In this document: positions 54,348 to 64,000 of the stretch, piece by piece
How positions within the stretch are numbered: the stretch's first letter is position 1
Layout: each line of letters begins with the position of its first letter
DNA from: Auricularia sp. M13
Lineage: Eukaryota > Basidiomycota > Agaricomycetes > Auriculariales > Auriculariaceae
Length of the DNA: 64,000 nt
NCBI GenBank assembly: GCA_037042915.1
Contig: CM073194.1
Location: 3,410,001-3,474,000, forward strand
Reading direction: 5' to 3'
Translations under genes and position numbers: made by a program
Notes under the pieces: generated by a model
Seen by the model: only the letters and a program-made list of their open reading frames with translations
The model's database searches: none
Told to the model about the DNA's origin: nothing

Positions 54348-54883
54348 ATGGTGCGTTTACTTACTTTTTTGGATTAGACTCGGGTGTTGACTTTTGGACT
54401 TCAGTCTGGCAAGGGCGGCAAAGCTGGCAAGGCAGGCAAGGCGTCCGTCGGCGGCGCGGACTCGAAGGCGCAGTCCCGCTCGGCCAAGGCGGGCCTCCAG
54501 TTCCCCGTCGGCCGTATCCACCGTCTGCTCAAGCGCGGCAACTACGCCCAGCGCGTCGGCGCTGGCGCCCCGGTCTACCTCGCCGCCGTCCTCGAGTACC
54601 TCGCTGCAGAGATCCTCGAGCTCGCCGGCAACGCGGCCCGCGACAACAAGAAGCAGCGTATCGTGCCCCGCCATCTCCAGCTCGCCATCCGGAACGACGA
54701 GGAGTGCGTCTTGTCTTTTCTGATCTGATCCTTACTATCTTATACTTACTTCCCTGTCTTAGACTGAACAAGCTCCTCGGCGACGTCGTCATCTCGCAAG
54801 GCGGTGTCGTGCCCAAGATTGAGGCCGCGCTCCTGCCGTCCAAGTCGAAGAAGGCAAAGGGCGACGCCAGCCAGGAGGCGTAA
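54348..54883 (+). CDS. HTA1: Histone H2A (canonical, with SQ motif)
   Basis: Exons 54348-54350, 54405-54703 and 54763-54883 give 140 residues. The first coding exon is only the ATG; the 54-bp intron begins directly after it. The fold reads [40 protein letters not shown], and [20 protein letters not shown]. The C-terminus ends ASQEA, the SQ site that is phosphorylated at DNA breaks in fungi (gamma-H2A). This and the LPSKSKKAK tail separate it from H2A.Z. Confidence 0.97.
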
Positions 54884-57223
54884 GCGCCCCGGCTCGTCGC
54901 CCTTGTACATTTTGTCGCGCCCTCATCACCTGTACTGTGTTACATATTGCTATAGCTCTCGGTTTTGTTTCTTATGTGCCTGCTGCTATGGGATATACTA
55001 CTGCCAATTACGCCCATAACCTTCGTGTGAACATTTTCTATTGAGTTATTGCCTTCAACGTCTTTATATGCCGCCTTAATGTTAATTATACCAGAGTTTG
55101 CTGTGGAGGTCGTTGTGTAAACGTGGTGGTCAGAATCAACTCACGTGACGTGTATCTGTCCCTTGCCTCGAACTTTTCCCCTCTATCCCGAGGTCTTGGC
55201 ACAGCCACCTCGTGCTCAAGCTGCTGCCGTGTATGTCCGCCTTGCAATTAATGCTCGATAGGATTGAGATGGTTCCAAATTGCGCGGTGCAGCAGCTCGT
55301 CCGCCAGCTCTTGACGCCAGCACAGCTGGCTCTTCCCAGGATCATTGAGCCGGTCCCGTGCGCTGCCCTTCAGATAATTGCGGACGGACGGAGGCGAGCT
55401 TGCAATCGGGCCCGCGAGTGTGTAGGTATATCTCGATGTCGTCGTCTACAGTCTATCGTTGTTACGAGCTCGCTGCTGCTGCACCCGGCCTGGCCTTCAT
55501 CTTTATGCGCTCGGATCGTCTTCTTGCTTTGCGCGGTTCCTACTTACGCTCGCCGTCACGGTCTTCTAGAATCTAGAGTAAGTTCTAGACACCATGTATC
55601 TGCCATCTGCTCGTCCTGGGCGTCCCGTATGACGGCCTCGACCGTTGCTGTGTCTGGGTGCGCCGTCCAACTCGTCGGAGGATGATTTGACTCTCTGGCG
55701 CGTCGTTGCCCCCGTCCGCCGTCCGCACTCGTCCACGTGCGATTCGCGCCGGAGAGAACGACTCCGAAGGAACTTGAAGCTTGATGGCTCTTGTTGCTCG
55801 TGCTTGGGGCAAGTCTAATATCTCGCCAACTTTCGGCGCCGGAACCCTGCGCAACCGCAACGCTGAGGTCGTGGTCTCCCGCTCGGCGCAAATGGAACGG
55901 CGACGACGCAGCACCAACTTCCGCTCAGCGGCGAAGGAGAGCAAGCCCCGCGTGTGCTTTGTCGTCGCTCGTCCGACCGGGCTTCGCATCTCTCGGGCCC
56001 CGTATCACGCACCCTCGAGGCCACACCGCTCTGGCGAGCTCTGGCTGGAAGTTGCGGCATGATTTGCCCGCGATGATGAAGCTGACTGGGAGGACGAGCA
56101 TAATGATATAGTATTTTGCCTGCCCGCTGCCCGCCGCCGCCGCTGAAAGTCTCGATTTCACCCCCGGGCCTGAGGAACCCCTCGGTCCTCTGTCTGACGT
56201 GATTCACGCGCACGGTGCGTTGTCTGTGTCCGGCGTTCTGACTCGGTCGGGTGCTTGGCAAGTACATTGCAATGATGCTTTTGAGGTGAGGTTCGTGCAC
56301 CGCTGAACCCGTCGATCACTGAACGACTGCCCGTAGCCCGCAAAGCCAGAAATGCACATACGTTTCCCCTTTCTTAATGCTGCGACATTCACCCGATTGC
56401 GGACATCGCACTTTGTCCGAGGCCCCTTGCACCAGCGTACGCACAGGCAACACACTCCAGATATTTTTCACGTAAACTGATTGTAGTCATGTTTTCGGCG
56501 GCCGTCACTCAAGTTTTAGTCGACGAACCAACCTGAAACCTATAATTTCAGGAAATCGGGAGCCTTGCGCAGTGTGGCGTCGGTGCGTGGCATGGCATGG
56601 AGTTTTGCGGTCTTTCCTAGAAGAAAAACTAATACAGTAATCAAGAACCAAAATTTGGCCACCAGGATCTGACAGTCGAATCCGGGTCCTACGAAGCGCG
56701 GAAGAATAGCATTTGCAAGGCGATACACCTCCGACCTGCCGCAGCATGCCGCGAAGGTTGCTCGGAGAGAAGCTCCTGCGCATGCCTGTGGATCAGCCTG
56801 TACTGCATCGAACGTCCGTCCTCCACAGATTTTGGGGCGGGGAGCGGGGATGGACAAATCCAAGTACTGTAAGTACCTGTACATTGAACTCCTTCCCTCC
56901 ACGCGCGTGGCACATCCCACATGGACATCCCCTTGCCGTATCGGTATAACTGTAACTGACACCGCCCCAGGATCCTCAGATTCTCGGCGTCCGGTGAGTA
57001 ATCCATGCGTACTGCAGCACATGTAGGCAATCCATGAAGCTGTGTCGAAGCCAAATGCGCGAGCGCCGCGGTTCTATCAGGGAGCCTCCCCATTCGCCAA
57101 ACAGCCCGGATGCGGTGTCCTGCAATTTCGGCACGTCTCTGGAATTCTTCGCTCACTGGCAGAGTCGGAGTCATGACCGTTGACTCTGGCAATAGCATTC
57201 CCTCCGCGGCGGCGGCCTGCAGT
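54884..57223. other. No gene recognised (2.3 kb)
   Basis: Frames on both strands lack family similarity. Near the right end are a TATA box and, past it, a long C run (57263-57282) just before the beta-mannosidase gene. The left part should hold the H2A 3-prime end. Confidence 0.45.
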
Positions 57224-57230
57224 ATAAAAT
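57224..57230 (+). promoter_or_regulatory. TATA box of the beta-mannosidase gene
   Basis: TATAAAA, 81 bp before the ATG at 57305. A run of about a dozen C (57271-57282) lies between, in the presumed leader. Confidence 0.6.
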
Positions 57231-57304
57231 GTCGCGACAAAGGCTGACGACTACTCCGCAATCTCCCCCACCCCCCCCCCCCTCTCCTTGGCACTGCGCA
57301 CACC

Positions 57305-60300
57305 ATGCGCGAACTCTCCACCGGGTGGTCCTTCGCCCAAGTAGCGACGAACCTCACATGGCTCCCCGTGTCGTCGATGCCGACGACGGTCCATGTCGAG
57401 CTCATCAAGCAGAAGAAGATTCCCGACCCAGTGCGTTATGAATCATGCCTCAGGCTATGAGAATATATCTGGCTTACACTTGTGAACAGTTCCTTGGTCT
57501 CAATGATCAGGAGGTTCAATGTACGTCTCAACCTCCGTAGAGCATCTTGGAGACTCACCGCTCACGTTCCACGTAGGGGTCGGGGAAGCAGACTGGATGT
57601 TCAAGACGACTTTTGACGTCGACAATTCTGAGCTCCAGCAGCCCTTCGTCGAGCTCGTTTTTGAGGGCTTGGACACCTTTGCGACGGTCAAATTGGTATG
57701 CACAGGTCGGTAGTGCATATCGTTGATTCTGACTTCCTGGCTAGAATGGGCAGACAATTCTTGAGTACGGCACGAATAGCATATCTTTGCCATAGGTATT
57801 GACTCACTTATGACAGGGCGAACAACCAATTTGTGCCCTACCGCGTGGACGCGAAGGACAAGCTCAAGCCAACTGGCAACGAACTCGAGATCCTGTTTGC
57901 GAATGTCCTCGACAAGGTCATTCCCATGATTCATCTAGCCGTTAGCAGCACTCATTCGATGTATGACAGGGCAAAGAATTGGAAGACAAGTACGGCGTGT
58001 TCCAGACGGTCGTCGACGATACCAGCCGCGTTCATATCCGCAAGGCGCAGTACAAGTGAGCCATTGCGGTTTGTAGCAGTCCATTTCACTCACCGCCCCT
58101 CTCTCTCAGTTACGGTTGGGACTGGGGTACGCGACGCGCTCAGTTTGCTGTCGTCGCCGTTCCTGACAGCGGCGCAGGTCCACGGCTGCTAACCACCGGT
58201 CCCTGGAAGCCGGTCTACCTGGACGCCTACACCGCGCGTCTTTCGGACGTCCGCGTCAAGGTCGACGTCGCCGAGGATCTCAGCGCCAACATCGGCCTCA
58301 CCGCCGCCGCCGCATCCGATGGGGCTGCGAAGGCCGCGTTCACGATCAAGGGTCCCAGCGGCGCTGTCATTCACACTGCAGAGGTCGCCCTTGACGGGAA
58401 CAATACGGCTGCGTCGTCCCTCGCGCTTGATGCTACGAAGGTGCAGCTGTGGTATCCGAATGGGTACGGAGAGCATCCGGTATATTCATCGGAAGTTCGC
58501 TTGCTAGATGCGGTATGCTATGCACCATCCACTCTTCTCTTCTACGCCTTTTCTCACCCATATGCAGAGCGGCAAAGTCCTCGACACCCGCACCGACAAG
58601 TTCGGCATCCGTCGCGTCCGTGTGGTGGAGGACCCTCTGGACGGCCAGGAGGGCCGCTCGTTCCTCTTCGAGATCAACAACGTCCGCATCTTCGCCGGCG
58701 GCTCAAACTGGATTCCCGGTGACAGCTTCTTGACAACGTATGTGCCCTCGCAGTATGCACTGAGTGCTTTCCATGATCTCATAGAGCCCGAATAGCATGA
58801 CGCCCGAGCGCTACCGTGCCTGGCTTCAGCTCGCTGCGGACGGCAACCAGAACATGATACGCGTCTGGGGCGGCTCAATCTACGAGTCCGACGATCTATT
58901 CGACATTTGCGACGGTGAGTGACGGTGAATCATTCGTTTTGCATGACGAATTAACTGGGTTCACAGAGCTGGGCATCATGGTCTGGATGGACTTCTTGTT
59001 TGCCGATGCGCAGGTATGTCGCACTATCGCATACACTGTGGGGGTGCTTATACCCTGGACGCAGTACCCTGCATACGACGAGTTCCTTGCCCTGGTGAAA
59101 GCCGACGTCGAGGTCAACGTAGCAAGGCTGCGCCATCATCCGTCCCTCGTTCTCTTTTGTCAGTTCTCAACGCCATTTCATCCCGTTTCATGTGCTAATG
59201 CGCATTGTTGCAGCCGGCAATAACGAAGGTCAGCCTTCAAACCTGTTGATCACGTCCAGATTCGAGAGTTGCTGATACAGTACTGACCCACCGCCAGACT
59301 ACACGGTCGCCGATTTCCTGCTGAAACTCGACATCGACTACAGCGACGAGACGGGCGACTACCGCAACACGACCTTCCCCGCGCGCTACATCTACGAGCG
59401 CCTGCTGCCCGAGGCCGTCACGCGTCTCTCGGACATACCTTACCACCGCGGCAGTCCGTACAGCGGATTCGGGAAGGAGTCTCTGAATAAGTTTTACGGA
59501 GACCTCCACCAGTGTGCGTTTGGATATCCATTTCAACCCTCTGCGATTTTTTTTGCTGATCTGATTCTGTATGTTTCTTGTCGCAGGGTATGTCTGGCAT
59601 GTGCGTATTCGTTACTTTGAGCTATCGGCTAGTACTCGGGCTGAAAACGGTCCTTAGTTGCAAGCGCCGTACCAGAACTACGATGTGGATTTTGGACGGT
59701 TCGTGACGGAATTCGGCATGTGAGTCGCGGTGTCTGTGTGCTCTTGCTGTGCCCACTCTGAGGACCACCTTGCCGTTCCTAGGCAAGCCCTTCCGAACAT
59801 ACGCACCGTTGATTATTGGCTGGACGGGAACACCGATGAGCGCCACTTCAACTCGTCGTGAGTTTCGTCTTCCAATGGACGGCGTTTCAAACAGTCTCAC
59901 GTTCACTTGCCAACAGTGTCATGAGGAACCATAACAAGGGCGGCGACCGCGCTGAGGAACTTCTCACAGTGAGTAGCACGATCCTGAGACACGACGGGTC
60001 GCTCACCCGCAATTATAGTTCTACCTCTCGTCCAACTTCAAGTACTCCACCACCGACCTCGAAGAGCGAGTCCTTTTCTCAGTGTTCCCGAGGGCGAAGC
60101 TAACGCATTGCGTGTCCAGCTACGTCTACTACACGCAGATCCTCCAATCCGAGGCGCTGCGCTCGGCGTACAGCCTGTGGCGCCGCGCGTGGCAGGGCCC
60201 GGGCAAGGAGTACGTGTCCGGGGCTCTCGTCTGGCAGGTGCGCTCTTGCCTCGCTCATCTCACCTCACGTCCTCACCACAACTCACCCGCCTTACCTCGC

Positions 60301-61048
60301 CAATGGTAGCTGAACGACGCCTGGCCCGGCACGTCCTGGGCGCTCGCAGACTACTTCCTGCGGCCCAAACCCGCGTACTACACCGTCAAGCGCGAGCTCG
60401 CGCCCGTCGTCGTCGGCATCAAGCGAGTCGCCGCCAACTCCACCACCTCTGAAGCAGCGCAGTTGGAAATCTGGGGGTCGAATTTCCAGCTTGGGGGGAT
60501 TAGGGCGAAGCTGGAGACGCGGCTGTTCGATCTCGAGGAGGACGAGGCGAATGGAGTCTGGTGGGAGAAGGACGTCGTGCTGGGCCCGAATGCCAGTGCG
60601 GAGCTCTGGGCGGGGACGCTCCCGCTTCCCGACGGGAAGAGCTCCGACGTGAGTGTCGTAGTTGCAGCGCGGTTGATTGCGGAAGACGGGAGCGTGCTAG
60701 CGCGCACGGCGGGCTGGTACGTCTAATGATCTTCCGCGGTGTCCGACTCTGTGCGCAGTGAGCTCACAACGACGGCCTAGGCACGACCCGTACAAAGACA
60801 TCACCTTCCCAGCCGCCAGCTCGGTGGGCCTGACTGCGGACATCGGCGCGGACGGCGAGACGGTCACGCTGAGCACGACGCGCCCCGTCAAGGGCATCGT
60901 GCTGGACGTCGCCGACCGCTCGGGCGCCGAGGTTGCGTGGAGCGACCAGGCTATCGACCTCATGCCTGGAGATGACCAGGTTGTCCGCGGCGTGGGGCTT
61001 TCGGGGCGGGAGCTGCAGATACGGTTCCTTGGAGATGGCTCTGCATGA
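57305..61048 (+). CDS. Beta-mannosidase, GH family 2 (intracellular type B)
   Basis: Many short introns split the gene. Exons confirmed at the start are 57305-57430, 57490-57520, 57577-57695, a 20-nt exon 57745-57764, and one from 57817. The sugar-binding domain gives MRELSTGWSFAQVATNLTW and EADWMFKTTFDVD. Later blocks are YGWDWGPRLLTTGPWKPVYL, LFEINNVRIFAGGSNWIPGD, QNMIRVWGGSIYESDDLFD and GIMVWMDFLFADAQYPAYDE. The acid/base Glu is in GNNE and the nucleophile Glu in FVTEFGM, as in GH2. There is no signal peptide, fitting the B-type enzyme that trims mannosyl ends of mannan and N-glycan fragments inside the cell. The stop is at 61046. Confidence 0.93.
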
Positions 61049-61864
61049 GCATCTAGGACACCATAATAACCGTACTCACTCTCGTGTAATAGCGGCCTTC
61101 GGCCATAATCCCCTCTTTAGACGTTGCTTGCTGCCTATCGTATAGTGATCTCGGCCAGCTATCCTTGAATTTCATACAGTAATTGTTACCGTCGAGCCAG
61201 AAATTCGAGGTCGATTGCGCCCATTGCCGGCCAGTTGAGACTTGAGTCAGACGAATAGCTGTAGACCCTAGTTGAGTTCAATCTTGGACAGAGGAGTTTT
61301 CAAGTGGTTCTGAATTCGTTGGCGATTGTGGAATGCGAGGTACAAGCTGCCGATTAGTGTAACAGTGGCGACAAAGGCACGGCTGAGAACCCCCGCGGAA
61401 AGAATCGACCAGCATTTACAGAGGACACCAGAAGGATTTTCGCAAGTTCATGGACTCCGCAGCATGCGCAGGTAGATGTGGCTCGTCAAGATCGAAGGCG
61501 AGGTTCAACTCCTCGAGCAAAGCATAGCAGCCAAACGAGAGAGATATCAGACGTAATCACAATAGCATAGCATGCGAAAGAGTGGTGCACAACGGCCCAT
61601 GGTGTAATCGAAGAGATCGTTCAGAGATTCCAGCAATTGTTCACAACATCCAACGGGAAAAAAGCTTGTGGCGCCACGACGAGCAGGAAGAGAACGAGGG
61701 TCGACCGTCGCAGACCAATTCAGGGTTACTCAGGAGAACCTAGAGCATCGTAGTCGCAGAGACAGGTATGTTGGTTTTGATGTGAGCCAGCGGCGAAAAA
61801 TCTGAAGACAAGCCAAGTTCAGACGGGCCGCAAAGTGCCGGAACCCTCTCAGCCACCCGCCACG
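61049..61864. other. No gene recognised
   Basis: About 0.8 kb between the beta-mannosidase stop and the PITH gene. No supported frame or repeat. The right end should hold the PITH promoter. Confidence 0.5.
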
Positions 61865-62774
61865 ATGTCCCAATCCCAATCGCCACCCGAGCCGCCGCCG
61901 CGCGTCCAAAGGACAGATCGGGAGCACCAAGCGCATATGGACGGCAACATGCTGTACTACACCGTCGATATGGACAAGGTCTACGGCCTCAACCTGACCG
62001 TCCCCGAGGACGCACGGCTCGTCATCAAGGTTGGTGGCTCCATTGTTCCAGCTAAATCACCGCTGAATGCTCGTTGCAGCCATGGGAGGCGCGAGACGAC
62101 ATTGCGCGATTTTGCGAGTCGAACGTCGATGACCAGGTGCGCGTCCGGTGGCGAGCACGCCGGGGCGTATCGACTGACACTGCGATAGCTGATCCTGCAC
62201 GTAACGTTCGTGGAAGCAGTCACCATGCGCTCCATAATGCTCAAAGTTGGTGCGTGGCTCTTTTACATCTTGCAAAACGCGCGTCGCCACCGGGCTCATC
62301 TGCGAAGGCCGCGGCGAGACGGCGCCGCGGCGATTGCGGCTGTACGTGAACGCGCCGCTGTCGAGCGACTTTGACGACCTCGAGGCACGGACCGCCCACC
62401 TTGACATGGCGCTACAGCAAGGAGAGTCGGGCGTCGTCGAGTACCCGCTGCGCTCGGCCGCCTTTACAAACGCGGGCAACATCGCGCTGTTCTTCGTGCG
62501 TTTCAATGTCCTCTCTCACCCCCATCCCCTTCATCATTATCACCAACATCCTCATCTCCTCCCTGTTCCCCCGAAGCCGCTGACACGTCCTGCACAGAGC
62601 GACGCCGAAGGCGGCGAGCAGACGCGTATATACTACGTCGGATTCCGCGGCCTGCGCAAGATCTATCCGCGCCAGACTACCGAGGGCCTCACCGTGCACG
62701 ACGAGCATGCCACGGACGCCGACGTGGAGCGCATGCGCGAGAAGGCCGGTAACCAGACGTCCACCATCAAATAG
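61865..62774 (+). CDS. PITH-domain protein (PITHD1-like)
   Basis: Five exons (61865-62029, 62080-62136, 62189-62249, 62308-62495, 62598-62774) give 215 residues. I chose the ATG at 61865 because the frame upstream has only a GTG. The PITH domain reads KPWEARDDIARFCESNVDDQ, LILHVTFVEAVTMRSIMLKV, RLRLYVNAPLSSDFDD, VVEYPLRSAAFTNAGNIALF and TRIYYVGFRGLRK. This beta-sandwich is the proteasome-interacting part of thioredoxin-like TXNL1. Here it has no thioredoxin domain, as in PITHD1. Its precise role in fungi is unclear. Confidence 0.88.
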
Positions 62775-63699
62775 CGCGGATGATGCAGATATATATTTTG
62801 TGTGTAAACTGCCCCGAGGCTGTCGAATAGAACTCACCGTGTACACCACCACATCCAAGCGTTGCAACAACCGCACCCTACACCGTGATCGCGGTATTAT
62901 GCGCATGGCTTCCAGATATCGGATGTGTCCTATACTGTATACAATCTTCGAGGCATCGTCTGGCATGTAACAACTTGGTCAAAAGTCGCCTATCCGGCCT
63001 CACTGCTTGCTCCGAGGGCGGCGGAAAGCTGCTGGTTACCATTGACACGCTCGTGGATCTGAAACTTTGCGCGGAAGGTTTATATCGAGATCAACTATCA
63101 TGACTACGTATACGGCGTCAAGTGTCCAGGGATACTCAGGAAGAATCACAGCTTTCCCACTGGCGATACCATGATGATGCTATTCGGGCAAATCGCAACA
63201 CTGCAAGGAGTGGCCGTCTTCGGTTGCCCGACTGAAATGCTGAACAAAGCTAAAGGTTATTGTCCAAACACGCGTGTCCGGGGCTTCGACGCGCGTGCCT
63301 TCACATTCTTTTCATTCCCCAATAAGTTAGCAGTGCACGTTTCATGGCAGAGATGAAAAATTGCGCAGCTATTTGTTTGCTCGCTCGCCAAATGCGACCC
63401 GATTCGTATTGTAAACTTACTGAGTTTGGGTTGTTATGGGTTGTTCGGGTAAGTTCACATGCTTGACATTGATAACGGCCTCACGCCGGAAGGCTCTCGT
63501 CGCCACGTCTCAGCACCGTGTGGCCCGTCGGGATTGTACTTTGTCTGTCCTTGGATGATCAAGCAGGCGTTGTTTTCCTCAGCAAGCAGGACTCTTACAG
63601 TAGCAGCAGGGTGACGCGAGGTCATCAAACCAACTTGCAAAGAGCGGATAGTAGATTCGACGAGCAGTGCGCCGGAAGAGATCGAAGATGAGTCCTTGT
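62775..63699. other. No gene recognised
   Basis: Frames are short and unsupported. Nothing repeated or structured was seen. Confidence 0.45.
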
Positions 63700-63705
63700 A
63701 TTCTT

Positions 63706-64000
63706 CCCCAGCCCGTCATCTGCGCGAAACAGCGTGCCGTTCGTCCCGCACATGGACCATGGCATCAACGTCTCTACAGGCGGTTGGCCGATCACGGGAG
63801 ACGCCTTCAAGGAAGTCTTTACTGTATCTGGCGGCATCATTGTGATGACTGTTAGGTCTCTTGAACTCTGCGAGGGAGAATCCATGTGGCGCACAGGCCA
63901 GACGCCCGAATTCCAGGTGGGGTGGCGCTGGCGCCCGTCTGTCAATCATCCCGTCTCATTTACTATCGGCGAGTTAGGCGTTTCCAGGGAACGGGCGCTG
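63706..64000 (+). CDS. Unknown open frame running off the right edge (partial)
   Basis: From a possible CCCCAG acceptor at about 63710 one plus frame stays open to the window end. It reads PFVPHMDHGINVSTGGWPIT, then GDAFKEVFTVSGGIIVM and WRTGQTPEFQVGWRWRPSVN. The low stop density and balanced residue use suggest a real exon of a larger gene, but I do not recognise the family. An overlapping frame ends at 63855 and is probably a shadow. Confidence 0.4.

Noticed and set aside
53362-54883. H2A.Z variant instead of H2A
   Set aside because: The C-terminal SQEA motif and canonical core identify ordinary fungal H2A.
1-64000. CRISPR array, bacterial operon or defence island
   Set aside because: No spaced direct repeats; spliced genes, histones and coatomer show a fungal nuclear genome.

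Overview
The window is nuclear DNA of a filamentous basidiomycete, most likely a wood-decaying Agaricomycete. Most protein genes are split by 45-60 bp GT-AG introns. There is a complete secreted class II (ligninolytic-type) haem peroxidase gene, local expansions of MYND and F-box/nucleotidyltransferase-like genes that I associate with mushroom-forming fungi, and a Ty3/gypsy chromovirus. No tRNA, rRNA or CRISPR was found. Exon boundaries were worked out by hand from splice signals and reading-frame continuity, and no database search was possible.

Layout. 1-8.1 kb is repeat-rich: a 0.95 kb element with terminal inverted repeats (about 1204-2149) and a complete LTR retrotransposon (2493-8115, coding on the minus strand) with 5-bp target duplications, near-identical LTRs and an apparent self-priming site. 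8.9-18.7 kb is accessory and partly decayed: an F-box/LRR remnant, two paralogous F-box/nucleotidyltransferase-like genes (one with an in-frame TGA), a broken RAD51C-like gene, and the intact eight-exon peroxidase. 18.8-40.1 kb is mostly housekeeping: an Acl4-type TPR chaperone, coatomer beta-prime, an F-box protein, a C2H2-like protein, a two-RRM RNA-binding protein, a secreted protein with a 9-nt microexon, an NAD(P)-binding NmrA-like protein (frameshifted), a GDSL/CE16-like esterase, NMD3 and a short-chain dehydrogenase. 40-49 kb holds a DUF6699-like gene, a divergent pair of mitochondrial genes (MIX17-like and MBA1/mL45-like) and three MYND zinc-finger paralogs. 49-64 kb holds mitochondrial ribosomal protein uS5m, an aminoglycoside-phosphotransferase-like pseudogene, a divergent H2B/H2A pair, a GH2 beta-mannosidase, a PITH-domain protein and an open frame running off the right edge.

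How the genes relate. There are no operons. The visible logic is shared bidirectional promoters (H2B/H2A, MIX17/MBA1, esterase/NMD3, Acl4/NTase-like, MYND1/MYND2). Two genes fit plant cell-wall breakdown (peroxidase and beta-mannosidase), with the esterase a possible third. Ribosome biogenesis and translation recur (Acl4-like, NMD3, uS5m, MBA1-like). The strongest candidates for new biology are the self-primed chromovirus with many indels but near-identical LTRs, the unclassified inverted-repeat element, the atypical Glu-Ser-Asp Mn site of the peroxidase, and the NTase-like family.
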